Part shown: piece by piece, positions 1-12,443 of the stretch
How the letters are laid out: each line of letters starts with the position of its first letter
How positions within the stretch are numbered: position 1 is the stretch's first letter
Assembly: GCA_014529385.2 (NCBI GenBank)
Contig: CM043949.1
Coordinates: forward strand, 114,519,477-114,583,476
Direction of reading: 5' to 3'
Source of the DNA: Adiantum capillus-veneris
Taxonomy: Eukaryota > Streptophyta > Polypodiopsida > Polypodiales > Pteridaceae
DNA length: 64,000 nucleotides
Made by a program: the position numbers and the translations under genes
Notes under the pieces: generated by a model
Databases searched by the model: none
Told to the model about the DNA's origin: nothing
What the model saw: only the letters and a program-made list of their open reading frames with translations

Positions 1-1690
1 TATTCTCCCCCCCCCTCTTCCCCACCCACTCGCCTCACCCTCCCCTCGGCCTCACTCACCCTCCCCTTGGCCCGCTATCCCCACCCTCTATCCCCCCCCC
101 ACACCATTGACTTCTCCCCCTCCTCTCATCCTTGAGACAGCATGCAAGACGGAGGATAAGACACCCCCCCCCCCCCCCCCCCCCTCACACACTCTCATCC
201 CCCCCCACGGTGGGCACCCACCCTATGGAATTTCCCCTCCCTCTAGTGCCACCTCATCCTCTCTCTCTCTCTCTCTCTTCCGTTTCAGCCCCAAGGCGCA
301 GTGCACGGAGCCGGAGCCCACTCTCCCTCCACACCCCTCATCCTCACCCTCTCCCTCTCTCGCGCTCTGTTTCTGCAGGCAGCCCGCCCGCCATATCTCT
401 CTCTCTCCCTCTCGGCTTGTACAGGCGCAACACGTTTTTCTCTCTCTCAATACACACACCACACAGACACACACACACACACCATCCCCCCCACCCCCAA
501 GCACGCGTAGCTGCTGCTAGCCGCCGAACACAGACAAAAAATATATATATAAAAAACAAATATATAATATATACATTATGTACATAAGCCCCCCGTTCCC
601 ACCGCATGCTTGCGCACACATACAAATACACACACACGCACTCACGTACACACACCCATATACATATATATATACACATCCTCCCACATGCACATACGTA
701 CACACACGCGTATACGCACTACAAATACAAAGAAAATGAAGGACTCCACGACTACGACGACCACGAAAAAGAAGGACTCAAAGCATGCACCGCCAACAAC
801 AAAAAGAGAAATTGCGTTGAAGGCATGCCCTGGCCGACCCCGAAAAGAAGTAGGCTCGACATCAACGCACCAGCATCACACCATTCACCGGAAACACGCA
901 ACCACAACGCCAATTTTAGTAATTTATAGGGTGTTTTCATCATTTCTTCAGTTTTCACCCGAGTTATTGTAAAAAACCCACTTTCTAAATTTCCTCTCTT
1001 TAGGTGATGGTCACAAAGGCCCACCTAGAGATTCCCATCTTTTAATAACCTCCCAAAACAAAGCAAGGGTCAACCACACCAGGGCCACCACTTGCTTTGT
1101 CTCCCCGATTAAGCTTACCCTAATCACACTAGGATTACCATAATCCAAGCAGGCACTGAGAGGTCACTATCAGGGGGGAGGGCAGTCCATGAGAAGTCAC
1201 CACTTGGTAGAGTGTAGGGGGAAGAGTTGACACTATCACCATCGCGGAGAGGAGGCTTGTGTGTTGGGTTTGCCTTGGGAATTGCACCATGCGAAGGGAG
1301 CCACGTCCATCTCTCGACTCCAAAGGTCGATGCACACATGTATACACGCTCTTGGTAGCAAGCTTCACAATCATTGAGAAGTCTTAGAAAATGCACCAAC
1401 TAGTTTGCACCACCTCCTCTCCCTACCTCTCTACCACCATGGCGTGCCATTTGTAAATACTGCAGAAATAATTCTCCCTCACACTCCTGAGGATTTTCAT
1501 CATTTGCAAATCTGTGTGTGTGTGTGTGTGTGTGTAAGTTTGTGGTGTTCATATCATTGTGGTTAGTGTCCTAGCCGCTTAAAGCTAGGTGGTGCCCCTG
1601 TTCGCTTTACCATGATAAGCTCGAGGCGCGCCATTCGGCCCCCGATGTTTTAGAGGCTGTCGGGGTTCGGGGTTTGCTTTGCTCCCGTCA
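1..1690 (+). repeat. 5' LTR of the Tat element, left end outside the window
   Basis: Bases from about 109 to 915 match 11479-12440. The end is placed at 1690 because the sequence reads ...CCCGTCA just before a tRNA-primer-like site, and plant LTRs end in CA. Content is low-complexity: C runs, CT tracts, CA/TA tracts and a (GT)n run at about 1512-1536. Homology with the 3' copy stops near 915, so the 3' copy is truncated or the 5' copy contains extra sequence at 916-1690. No host gene is visible here; the ORFs in this stretch are translations of simple sequence. Confidence 0.6.
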
Positions 1691-1692
1691 TT

Positions 1693-1710
1693 TGGTGCCC
1701 CCACGAAGGA
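1693..1710 (+). promoter_or_regulatory. Putative primer binding site
   Basis: TGGTGCCCCCACGAAGGA lies 2 bases after the proposed LTR end. Sites of this kind start with TGG because they pair with the CCA end of a tRNA. I cannot name the tRNA without a search. Confidence 0.45.
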
Positions 1711-1765
1711 GGGATTTTTAAGACCCTTTAGTTTACAATGCTGAAAGTGATGCCCACTATCAATC

Positions 1766-1999
1766 ATGGACGAATGGCTGAAGGAATTTTCTAACTGGAG
1801 GACGGAAGAAGAGGAGATGAAGGAGGCACTAGCTGCCTTCATTAAAGTACTTCTGCCAGGCTACAACGTTGTCAGTATTCAGGAGGTAAATTCTCCATCT
1901 CGTGTTGCTCATTCTAGCCATAAATTGAGAGCATCAGGTGGGAGGTCAGTAAAGTGCCATCACTTCTATCAACCAAGGCACACTGTCAATGAGTTCTAG
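1766..1999 (+). other. Short leader ORF of the Tat element
   Basis: A 77-codon frame opens with MDEWLKEFSNWRTEEEE, 76 bases after the LTR end. It is acidic and likely helical, but I recognise no family. It sits where Tat and Ogre elements sometimes carry an additional open frame ahead of gag. It may be a decayed remnant of a longer leader protein that continues in broken form up to about 2325. Confidence 0.25.
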
Positions 2000-2325
2000 C
2001 AACGAAGGCAGCGAAAGGGCTGAAATCATTTACATTGACATTCATCGCGAAGAAGTCATCCACATCAAGGAAGGGATGAGGCCTCTTTTCCTTAAAGAAA
2101 CTGCAGTCAAAGTTATAACTCCAAAGTGGCCTAAAGGGGCTGCTTGAGCCAAAGGTAAGGATGAGTTAAGCCAATATCTGAGTCTAGAAACACATGACCC
2201 CGAAGGGAGAAGCATCTGTCCAAGCAAGTGCTTCAAGCTCAGAAAGCCGGGTTGTACCTAGCTTGCCAAAGAGATAGTCATCCGAAGCTAAGCGGCGGAA
2301 GGTCGCCTACCGATTTTCACAACGC

Positions 2326-2724
2326 ATGCGAGTGCTACCAATACACTTCGACAATCCTGAAGAAGAATTGGTAAGAAGATTCCCATGTCCTAGAGAAGAG
2401 TGGTTCGGCTACTGCTCTCGCTGTTTTGGAAAACGAGTGGAGGATCTTCCTCCTCTCCCTGTACAACTTATCCTGAAGAAGCTTTCTACCACGGGAGAAA
2501 CCCAGTGGAATGGGGACGAGTTGCAACTGAATGGAGTAGAATTCATGCATCACGCCGACTACGGAAATTACCTGCAATTGCTATTAGCCAAGAGGCTGGG
2601 AGTGGTCAGACGCGTCGCCATCACCCCGTACGTGCTGGGCAACGAAGGAAAGGTAGAGCCCATGAAAGGCGACGACCTCTTGTGGATGTTCCAACTCATC
2701 AACACTGGCATGGTAAGAGTATAA
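2326..2724 (+). CDS. Uncharacterised leader ORF of the Tat element (132 aa)
   Basis: This is an uninterrupted 132-residue frame between the LTR and gag of the Tat element. It is amphipathic, with a cysteine pair in FGYCSRCFGKR (about residues 27-37) followed by a helical region and a basic-hydrophobic stretch near LLLAKRLGVVRRVAI. The product is not recognised. Elements of the Tat/Ogre group can encode an extra protein upstream of gag, and position suggests this could be such a protein, but that is inference. It is notable that this frame is intact while gag and pol downstream are broken. No promoter or splice signal could be assigned with confidence. Confidence 0.35.
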   Translation: MRVLPIHFDNPEEELVRRFPCPREEWFGYCSRCFGKRVEDLPPLPVQLILKKLSTTGETQWNGDELQLNGVEFMHHADYGNYLQLLLAKRLGVVRRVAITPYVLGNEGKVEPMKGDDLLWMFQLINTGMVRV

Positions 2725-3066
2725 GTAAGTATTCCACCCTCTGTGCATGATGGAAAACGGGCCGACGGCATTCGTGTTCAGATCCTGCAGTATATGCATG
2801 TGAATATCTATGTAGATAGGAAAGTCTTCTACCAACAGAAGATCGTTTACCTATTCGGTGCGGCGGTACTATGAGAAATCCTCAATTCCCCGAACCCTAT
2901 CATTCTCCTCATATTGGATTACCGTCATTCCTTTAATGTCTCTATCTTTATCCTGTTTAAACCTATCCACCCACCCCTGTAAAAAGCCGCTATGAGCCGC
3001 TAATGTTGTTAATGTTATAAAAAAAAAAGAGAGAAAAAAAGGTTTGTAATTTCCTGAGTCACTACC

Positions 3067-3902
3067 ATGGCAAGTGTTTCTTTCCCCACGTTCAGTGGAA
3101 AGAAGGGAGAGGATCTCACCACCAACTTTTTGGATGATTTCGACATTGCTTGTTTCGTCTCCAACAAAGATGATGACGCTTCACAACTTAGAGTTTTTCC
3201 TCTACTGATGAAAGTAGAGGCCAAGTCCTGGTATAATGCATTGCCTCAAGCCACCAAGAATGCATGGGATGTGTTAAGGGCTGATTTTGTAAAGAGGTTC
3301 GGTGGAGGCACAACCTCGGAGAAGCTATGGCAGCTACTGAGAGAATTAAAACAGGGAGGTCTGCTGGAGTATGCCACCTACGAGTCCAAATTTTTGGACA
3401 TATGGGAGAGATGGGTTGCCTCATTGGAGGAAGGAAAATGAGCGCCTAATTTCCTAAAGAAGGACCGTTTCATTGCTGGTCTATGGTGGTCGCTTAGGAG
3501 AAGGTGAAGGGAAGGTTTCTTGCAACATATGAGTTGGCAGTCGAAGTAGCTTGCCTTAAAGACAAGAAGCTGCACATGCAAGCAAGAGTAAACGAGTCAG
3601 AGGAAACAAGCTCGACCCGACCAACCCCAGTGGCTGCAACAACCAATCATAGATTCCAACCGCAGGAGGCATCAGAAGAGCAGCAAGACCTGCTAAGTTG
3701 CATCACCACCCAACTAGAGAGTTTATATGTGCATATGGTGCAGCAAGGGCATGCAGCTGGCATGAATCCAGAACAAGGAAGAGGACAACAAAGGCAAAAC
3801 CAAGAGTACCACTATTACAATTGCGGGGAAGATGTCCATGGAATGTACTACTGCTCACACCCGAGGAGGCAGAATTTCAATAGAGGGGGGAGACAAAATT
3901 AG
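3067..3902 (+). pseudogene. gag: Retrotransposon gag (capsid/nucleocapsid) remnant, Tat element
   Basis: The first 124 codons (3067-3441) match the retrotransposon gag capsid pattern: MASVSFPTFSGKKGEDL, then KVEAKSWYNALP, a tryptophan and aromatic spacing typical of the family, and FVKRFGG. A TGA ends this frame at 3439-3441, and the protein continues in another frame at 3504-3902. There the zinc-knuckle region reads YNCGEDVHGMYYC, a CCHC box that has lost its first cysteine. The protein would assemble the virus-like particle and bind element RNA. The stop, the frame change and the broken knuckle all point to loss of function. Confidence 0.7.
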
Positions 3903-4037
3903 ATCTCTCCGCCAAGAGCAAGACCATCACCACCTAGGCAACGAGGACCGATCCCACCGGTCCAAATCCTTTGACCACCTGTACAATAGCAACCACCATC
4001 CCAACCTCTCATTCCACCACTACCTCCACCACCTACT

Positions 4038-4784
4038 GTGAACCAAGCGATGGGTGTTATTAGCTTGGAGGCTAAAGGGAAGGCAAAGGTAGAAGAATCA
4101 GTTCGAGAGAAGCACGAAGGAAAAGCGAAGGTAGAAGAAGTGGATGCTATGGGAGTGAAGCGTGCCAGGCATGAGGAAGCATCTCAAAGAGAAGAGAAGA
4201 TGAAAGGGAAGGCCGAGTCTAGCAAGCAAGCAACTAAACCGCAGCAGAAGATAGACATCGTGGAATTCTCACTAGGTGAGTATGCAAAACCCTATGACTT
4301 AGTTCAGTATGTGTTAATGCAGGGCCTGAAGATAACTTGGCCCCAATTACTCCACCTTGCACCTAGAATCAGGAGGCAATGGACAAAAATGGTAAGTACC
4401 AGGAAATCAAGGCCCAAGATAGCGGGGGCTATCTCTAGAAGAGATCTCGACGACATCCTAGCAACCATGGACACTCACATCAAGGGGCAACGAATCTCAA
4501 ATGTATACATAGATGGTGGAGCACAAATATGCGCCATGAGTGAAAAGATGATGCACCATCTAGGTCTAGAGGTAAGTAGGCCAGCACCCAACCGAGCCAA
4601 GATGGCAAACAATGTAAGAGTGAAATGCACGGGCATTGTAAATGCGGTCAAAGTAAAAGCATTCAATACAGAAGTGGAGGTAGACATCTTCGTCATGCCA
4701 CACAAAGGGGAGGGATACCCATCATTCTTGGGAGGCCTTGGCTTATGGATATGGAAGCTAAACAAGATTGGAGCACCGCGATGA
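4038..4784 (+). pseudogene. Gag C-terminus and aspartic protease remnant, Tat element
   Basis: This 248-codon frame begins with a lysine/glutamate-rich, probably coiled-coil segment (residues 10-75). It then enters a retropepsin-like domain with YIDGGAQICAMSE at about residues 154-166, where functional copies of the family have a DTG or DSG triad. Here the triad reads DGG. The frame runs into KGEGYPSFLGG and then loses the frame of the following polymerase. The protease would cut the Gag-Pol polyprotein. It sits between gag and RT as expected. Confidence 0.6.
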
Positions 4785-4789
4785 TTCAG

Positions 4790-5740
4790 ATGAAGGACGC
4801 TAAAGGGAAGTCCATATTCTACGACATGAGGACTGGAAAGCAGCGCAACATGATCTTGGAGGCTTCAAAAGATGATTCCACCAGCGACTACTCGTCTATC
4901 TCAGGAGAAGAGACGACCACCACCAACGGAAGTGACAGTAGCATCGAATTGATGGGGGTCATTCTTAAAGACCCAAACAGATTCACACAATCTGAAACAC
5001 CCTTGACAAACCAAGAGGGATCATCAGGTATGCAGTCCTTGGAGGATGCAGGTAAGTTACGAAAAATGCTCTCAAATGAGTTAACCAATGAAGAAAGGAA
5101 GGAGTACGTCTCCATGATAGGTAACTTCACTACTTTGTTCATTGATGGCTATGATAAGATCACACGAATTACAGTAGTTCAACACCACATAAAGCTCAAG
5201 GAAGGCAGTAAACCCGTAGTACAAAAGCTCAGAAGACTTGGAGTAATCCAACAAGAGGCACTGCTTAAAGAAGTGAGAAGTTTGCTACAAGCAGGTTTCA
5301 TCTACTCTGTCAAAGACTCAGAATGGGTCTCCCCGGTAGTAGTCACACCAAAAAAAAAAAAGGTAAGTGGAGAGTCTGTGTGGATTATAAACCTCTCAAT
5401 GCAGCCACAAAGAGGGATCACTTTCCTCTCCCATTCCAGGATGAAATACTCAATGAAGTGGCAAGTCATGAGCGGTACACAGAGTGTGATGGCTACTCAT
5501 GATACTTCCAGATTAGCATTGTAGAGGAAGATCAGAAGAAGACAACCTTCATCACACCTTGGGGATGTTTTTTCTACAGGGTGATTCCGTTTGGCCTCAC
5601 TAACGCCCCGGCTACATTTCAACGCTATGTGACTTTTGTTTTCCAACCCTACTTTGGGACATCAATACGGGTGTTCATAGATGATTTTTCTTCTATAGCT
5701 CACGAGCCCTTCATTTAAGCAAAGACTATGATGGCTTAAC
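4790..5740 (+). pseudogene. Reverse transcriptase remnant, Tat element
   Basis: The block starts after the protease in the frame that reads ...LGRPWLMDMEAKQDWS. It shows the RT entry region QEALLKEVRSLLQAGFIY followed by SEWVSPVVVTPKKKK, then [25 protein letters not shown] at about 5550-5625. The catalytic YxDD box reads FIDD near 5675-5686. A poly-A tract near 5351 and a stop at 5522 break the frame, and the FIDD part lies in a different frame from the entry region. It copies the element RNA into DNA in working relatives, but this copy is inactive. Confidence 0.7.
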
Positions 5741-6604
5741 CAGGATGCAAACCTTGGGTGGCCAACTTAACATGGATAAGTGTCACATTGGTGAAAGCAA
5801 AGTCACTCTCCTTGGTCATGTAATTTCAGCAAAGGGGATCGAGGCTGGACCCTAGCAAGATTCAGGCCCTAGTATCTTTATCGTCACCCACCATTGCTAA
5901 GCAGATGGTTTCTTTCTTTCAAAAGGTAAGATACTTAAGCAGGTTCATTCACTTGCTATCTCAAGTGGTCCTTCCCCTACAACAACTCACCCAGAGGGAT
6001 GTCTTCTCATGGAGTGAAGAGAATGAGCAGCAGTTTACTGAGGTAAAGCAAATCCTAGCTAAGCTTCCCACTATTTCACCTCCTAAGTGGGACGAGCCAT
6101 TTTATGTGAACCCTAGTGTGGGAAGTGATACACTCAGAGCCGTGCTAATGCAAAAGGACCCCAAAACTTCTTTCATGCATCCTATTTACTTCTCTAGTCG
6201 TGTCATGACCCCTGTCAAAAAAGGGATTTACTAGAGTAGAACACATGGTTCTGGCACTAATGTTTGCTACCACAAAGTTCCGCTCCTATCTCCTGCGTAG
6301 ACCATTTGTAATCCTCACAATAGGAGAGGTTTTCCCATACGTAATGCGACACATGGATGTCTCATCTAGGATCTCAAAGTGATTGATTAGATTACAAGAG
6401 TTTGACTACACCATGCAAGTAGAAAACTCCACCATGGCTAGTTTAGCTGGAATTCTCACTCATCACCATTATGAGAAGAAGCTGAAGGTCAACACGGAAG
6501 CAAAGGAAGAAACACCAATGGTAGAGAGTCCTAGGCTAGAAAGAGCTCACTCTCTTTTCTTTGACGGAGCATCAGTCTGCAGCAGGCATAGTCATTTTCA
6601 ATGA
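5741..6604 (+). pseudogene. Ty3-type RNase H remnant, with start of the second RNase H
   Basis: Residues from the 5905-6234 frame read SFFQKVRYLSRFIHLLS and then FYVNPSVGSDTLRAVLMQKD, the tether and first strand of the Ty3-type RNase H. The active-site aspartate is replaced near VNPSVGS. The frame breaks again at 6234. From 6383 a fragment reads LQEFDYTMQVENS and then SLFFDGAS at about 6553-6576. That last motif is the opening of the archaeal-type second RNase H used by the Tat lineage. All parts are broken. Confidence 0.6.
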
Positions 6605-6688
6605 ACAACAAGAAAGAGTGTTCTCCATCGGGCAGTATTACACTCCCACTCCAACAATGAAGCAGAGTATACAGCCCTAATTCTTGGG

Positions 6689-7051
6689 TTGGAACAATGT
6701 ATTTCACAAGGAATTCAGCACCCAAATGTGTTTGGCGATGCTTTGCTTTTGATAAGGCAGATAAATGGCACCTGGGATTGTAAGAATCAAGTTCTACTTT
6801 GTCAACTCCACCAAGTTAAGGACCTTATAAAGAAATTTGAAGCAGTGAAACTATTTCATGTCCCTAGAGAAGAAAATCAAGAGGCAGATGCTCTAGCCAA
6901 AGAAAGAATACAAGACATTTCTGTAGGAGCAATCAAACGAAAGCTACCCCTCTTCCAAGGTAGTGATGCTATGCCTGATGTCATCGGTTTTCTAGATACA
7001 GGAGATTGTCCAGCAGGATACACCAAAGGCCAAAAACAGTGTGGCTGGTAA
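6689..7051 (+). pseudogene. Second (archaeal-type) RNase H remnant, Tat lineage
   Basis: A 120-codon frame reads IQHPNVFGDALLLIRQINGTW, then HVPREENQEADALAKE near residues 56-71. This is the pattern of the additional RNase H carried by plant Tat elements: a GD(S/A)xLL strand and the ENxxADALA box. The opening of the domain (FFDGAS, about 6558-6576) is separated by a frameshift. Finding this block between RT/RNase H and integrase supports the lineage call. Function in relatives is removal of RNA from RNA:DNA hybrids. Confidence 0.65.
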
Positions 7052-7864
7052 GGAAGGCTACTAGATACCGCCTTGTAAACGACCACTTGTATTGTAAGGG
7101 CAAGGATCAAATTTTCAGGCAAGTGCCAACCTCCAGTGAGATCACAGAGGTAATTTCAAGTTGCCATGATGGCGTCTGCGGTGGTCATTTTGCTCTAGAC
7201 ATCACCAGTAGGAAGATTCTACAAGCAGGATACTCTTGGCCTAGCTTGAACAGAGATGTACACCATTGGTGTAAAACATGTAAGGCCTGTCAAGTGGCCA
7301 GTGATCGAACATTAACCTACGAGCCACAAACTCCTATCATCTCATATGGTCCATTTGAGAAATGGGGAATAGATACAATCGGTCCTTTACCAAGGGCCCA
7401 ATCAGGTAAACTGTACATCATAGTGGGTGTAGACTACATGACTCGATGGGCAGAAGCAACAGCCACCACCCGCATTACAGCTCAAGAGGTAGCAAAGTTC
7501 ATTTTTGAGCATATCTGTTGCCGTTTTGGCACTCCTCTTGAGATAATATCAGACAGAGGACCAGGGTTCAGAGAAGATTTGGTGGGAGAACTGATGAAGA
7601 AGTTAGGCATCACACGCCGGCATTCCACACCATACTATCCACAATGCAATGGTCTGGTAGAGAAGGTAAATGGAATGATTTGCAAAATCATCACAAAGCA
7701 GGTGAACAATCACACAGGGGATTGGGATAAACATCTCATGGCAGCTCTTTGGGCCTACAGAACAAAGTTCTGAACACCACTAGGTTTCACCCCTTTCCAT
7801 CTAGTTTATGGGAAGGAGGAAATTCTACCCATGGAGGTACAAATAGCCAGCTTACGAGTTTTGG
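7006..7864 (+). pseudogene. Integrase, N-terminal and catalytic part, Tat element
   Basis: The frame shows the zinc-binding HHCC module (GGHFALDITSRK ... CKTCKACQ) and then the rve core: WGIDTIGPLP, IISDRGPGF and NGLVEKVNG supply the D, D and E residues. This core looks intact to 7773, where a TGA follows FWAYRTKF-like sequence. Coding sense continues in frame to TPLGFTPFHLVYGKEE and beyond. The gene is then interrupted by a nested 2.56 kb element at 7927, and its C-terminal part resumes after 10495. Integrase inserts the DNA copy into chromosomes. Confidence 0.8.
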
Positions 7865-7868
7865 CTAG

Positions 7869-9923
7869 CTAGATACACCATTCGATTATAAATCTCCGAA
7901 ACCACATCTTGGATCTGGAGAGACTCTGTAATGGAATTTGCCTATTCAATTTGAGAGTAGCGGAATTTAATGAGAGTACTTTCAAGAAATGATTTTGTGA
8001 GCATAGCGGGTTGACATAATTGAAGATAGTAACATAATCATAGCAATTAGTTAACTTGGCATAGACAATACTTTTGCAAGAGAGAGAATTTAGAGAACAT
8101 GACAACAGTTGAGGATTTACAAGTGGAATAGTGCGACCACGCTCACTAGCATCTATATACATGTTCTTTCCCCTGTAGGTGAAGTAAATTCTCCTTTCAG
8201 GGAACTTCATGTTGGCAGCCATGCGATCAAACCATGGTGCCCCTAGGATAACATCCTGATGTTGGAGAGGAGAGATGAAGAAGTATTCTTTGTCGACATA
8301 GCTTTGGACATGAAGCCTCAACTTCCCAATCAAGGGAGTAACGGAGGCTTGTTGTCCCTTGAAAGCTTCATCAGCTGTTACTATATCTCCCATCTCAAAA
8401 GCTTGAATGCCCAACTTGGTGGCCAACTCTATTGATATGAAGTTGAGAGTAGAGCCAGGGTCAAACAAGATGAAGGCATCATGCTCTCTTACCTTTCCCC
8501 AAGCATAGGAGAGTGATGATCCTTTGCAATGAGCATCCTCTTTTGGAGCTTCGATGGTGGAAGCCCTAGGAGTCTCATTACGAGTATTCTTCTTGGGGCA
8601 AGAATGATAGCCATGTCCTTGCTCCCCACACTTGAAAAATTTATGGTCCTTGCGAAAATCTTCAAGCTCTTCAGGAGAGAGTTTGTTTTTACCTTTGTAA
8701 GCTCCCTTCTCCTTGGACCGATTGTTGTTGTTGTTGGAAGTGCCTTGGGAATTATTTTGAGCATTGGATTTCCCCTTTGCATCATTTTTATCTTTGTTTT
8801 CCATGGGCTTGACATTACTTCTAGCCCCTTGATGGAAATTGATGCGTGAAGCAACCATGGTGTGATGGATTACTTCGGTAATAGTACCAGGCCGTTGAGA
8901 GTTGATGTATTCGGCCATCTCTTCAGGTAATCCCGCACAGAATTGCTGTCTTTTCTCGGCAAAGTCTATCTTTCGAAAGACAGTAGCTTTGAGATGTAAA
9001 TCCCAAAACTTTTCTACATACTTGTTGATAGACTCATGAGAGAGAATCTTCAAGCCGCGCCATTCGGTAAGAACTTTATCTTTAGTATCGCTTGGAAGAA
9101 ATTGCTTCATGATGGAAACTCGTAGAGTTTTCCATGTCTTTGGGGCTTCTCCATTGCCACGAAGGCTAGCCCACCATTGACGAGCTGATTTTTTGAAGTG
9201 CATAGCTACATGGCGTAGCTTGGAGGACTCTGTGAAGCCCTCGTCCCCAAAGGCCGCATCAAATTGCTGGATGAAGGCCAACACTTTATCGGTAGCACCA
9301 AAGGTGCCATCGTAGGTGAGAAAAGAGATACTCTTTCCTCCCTCCTTGAACTTCTTTAGCTTTTGTGACCTTCGCCATGCAGGAAATGATTTGCGATGTC
9401 CTCCCCTCTTGTATTCTCTAGGAGAATAGCCATAACTTTCATCGGAAGAGGAGGAAGGTGAAGAAGAAGGAGAAGAGTGTGACCTCTTCCTAGCCCTTTT
9501 CTTCCTTTGTTTCCTCTCTTGCCTTTCAGAGTGATGAGGAGAAGGACTATAGGTTGCTCTTTTCCTCTTGGGAGGAGTAGGAAATCGTCTAGACCGCCGT
9601 CTTCGTGGAGCCACATCTTCAGAAGAACTTAGACTGTCATTGCTTTCTTTCTCTTTGGATTCCTCCTCTCGAATGGTAGAGAGTCTTCTTTTGGGGGTCT
9701 CTTCAAGAGGCCTCCTAAGCTCTCTCTCCTCTGGGAGAGGAACGGAAATTCCATAAGCATGAAGTTGTTGAGTAACTTCGGCTTGCAAAGCAGGGTTGCC
9801 CTTATCTTACTGCAACCTAGTGACGAGATAATTCACAAACATGGGAGCATCATCACTAGCACCTTCATGTGCAAAATCAAAGCTATCAATGTTCATTCTA
9901 CTCTCTTGATTATTGTCAGCCAT
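7869..9923 (-). pseudogene. gag: Gag-protease polyprotein of the nested element
   Basis: Starting from the ATG at 9923 (MADNNQES...), the frame meets one TAA at 9807-9809 and then stays open for 639 codons. N-terminal Arg/Ser-rich low-complexity sequence comes first. Then come a retrotransposon gag capsid domain (SARQWWASLRGNG, then FLPSDTKDKVLTEW, LPEEMAEYI), a zinc knuckle FFKCGEQGHGYHSC missing its first cysteine, and a retropepsin domain with LFDPGSTLNFIS at about two thirds of the length. The frame runs out through the left terminal repeat, so the last 70 or so residues are not native. The protease region matches the end of this window (63905-64000), so the parent family is the Ty3 family present there. 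Confidence 0.75.
7927..8068 (+). repeat. Left terminal repeat of the nested gag-protease element
   Basis: About 142 bp that match the reverse complement of 10338-10490 with few differences. The outer end is TGTAATGGAATTTGCC. Homology ends at AGACAA (8063-8068), where the right copy continues to its ATTCCATTACA end. Confidence 0.8.
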
Positions 9924-10324
9924 GTTAACAAAATTTATGTTTATACTTAGTGTATGCTTTGGCAATACAAAACCTTAGTTGCCACTCCTCTTATCCTTTG
10001 AAAATCGGCTCTTAAGTATCTACACCCACGGCTCAAAGTGGTTAATTATAGAGAGTAGAGGAGTAGGTCTAACATAGCAGAGTTTCCAAGGGCTAGCTCC
10101 TTTCGGACTTCTTATGGCTCAATAATGGTAAAGCCGTAGGCAAGTCTAAAAAGACTCCACTATTAAGTCCAAAGCTCCCGAGGTGTGCACCATCCCCCAC
10201 ATAGTGGGCTTAACAAAATCGATATTAGATCCCAGTTCCACTTACTCTATTATAATTAACAACATCAACCATTTATAGGCTACTTAAGGACCTCTCTTCT
10301 TAAGCAAGAAAAGAGAAACCAAAT

Positions 10325-10336
10325 GCTCTGATACCA
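10325..10336 (-). promoter_or_regulatory. Initiator-Met tRNA primer binding site of the nested element
   Basis: The minus strand reads TGGTATCAGAGC one base after the LTR end. This is the classic plant initiator-methionine tRNA primer site. It fixes the direction of the element (leftwards) and the identity of 10338-10490 as its 5' LTR. Confidence 0.85.
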
Positions 10337-10337
10337 A

Positions 10338-10490
10338 TGTAATGGAATTTGTCTATGCCAAGTTAACTAATTGCTATGATTATGTTGCTATCTTCAATTA
10401 TGTCAACCCGCTATGCTCACAAAATCATTTCTTGAAAGTACTCTCATTAAATTCCGCTAGTCTCAAATTGAATAGGCAAATTCCATTACA
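10338..10490 (-). repeat. Right terminal repeat (5' LTR on the minus strand) of the nested element
   Basis: 153 bp beginning TGTAATGGAATTTG and ending CAAATTCCATTACA, so its own ends form a 14-bp perfect inverted repeat. It is inverted relative to the left copy. The short size fits TRIM-like or TR-GAG-like elements. Confidence 0.8.
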
Positions 10491-10504
10491 GACTCCAACT
10501 AGAT

Positions 10505-10877
10505 AGGGAAGAAGAAATCAATCATTATGCAGCGCAGGAAGAACGACGTTGGCTCACTTTCAATCAAGGGCTTAAATAAAGAAAAGGGAATGGAAAAAGG
10601 TATGTAAGTGCTGAGATACGATAACAGATTTGACACCAGGAAGGATAAAAAGTTTCAACCCAGATGGGAAGGGCCATTCATCATCAAGAAACGCTATGAC
10701 AACGGCAGCTATAAGCTGATAGAAGCAGATGAGAGAATTCACAAGACTAGGGTAAATGGATGGAGACTGAATAGGTATTTTCTTAGGTTTGATCCAGAAT
10801 TCATGCTAGACATTCCAGAAGAGGGAGAACCCTCTAACTCCACAACTAAAGAAGCAAAAGACGGGCTAGAAGCATGA
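10505..10877 (+). pseudogene. Integrase C-terminal part of the Tat element (after the nested insertion)
   Basis: Coding sense resumes directly after the GACTC duplication, with an EEERWLTFN-like helix and then RYDNRFDTRKDKKFQPRWEGPFIIKKRYDNGSYKL (quoted in parts: RWEGPFIIKK and NGSYKLIEAD). This is the usual C-terminal beta-barrel of plant Ty3 integrases that binds DNA. A stop separates 10505-10605 from the clean frame at 10608-10877. A purine-rich run follows at about 10887-10904. Confidence 0.7.
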
Positions 10878-10886
10878 ATGCCTCTA

Positions 10887-10905
10887 GCCAAAGGGAGAGG
10901 GATAA
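10887..10905 (+). promoter_or_regulatory. Polypurine tract of the Tat element
   Basis: CAAAGGGAGAGGGATAA directly precedes TGATGG, the likely start of the 3' LTR. Purine tracts of this type prime second-strand synthesis. Confidence 0.5.

Positions 10906-12443
<1,538 letters not shown>

Larger units (their letters stand above)
7927..10490 (-). mobile_element. Nested gag-protease LTR element with inverted terminal repeats
   Basis: The element is bounded by the 5-bp duplication GACTC (7922-7926 and 10491-10495), and both ends read TGTAATGGAATTTGCC... inward. Removing it joins the two halves of the Tat integrase. A perfect initiator-Met-type primer site abuts the right terminal repeat on the minus strand, so it transcribes leftwards. 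The right repeat is 153 bp (10338-10490). The left one (7927-8068) is its inverted copy, lacking the inner 11-14 bases. Direct repeats would be expected for an LTR element. Only gag and protease are present; pol is absent, so it is non-autonomous. Confidence 0.8.

Noticed and set aside
107-972. Several overlapping frames at the window start
   Set aside because: The stretch is LTR sequence, duplicated at 11479-12440, with C runs and CA tracts; no domain is present.
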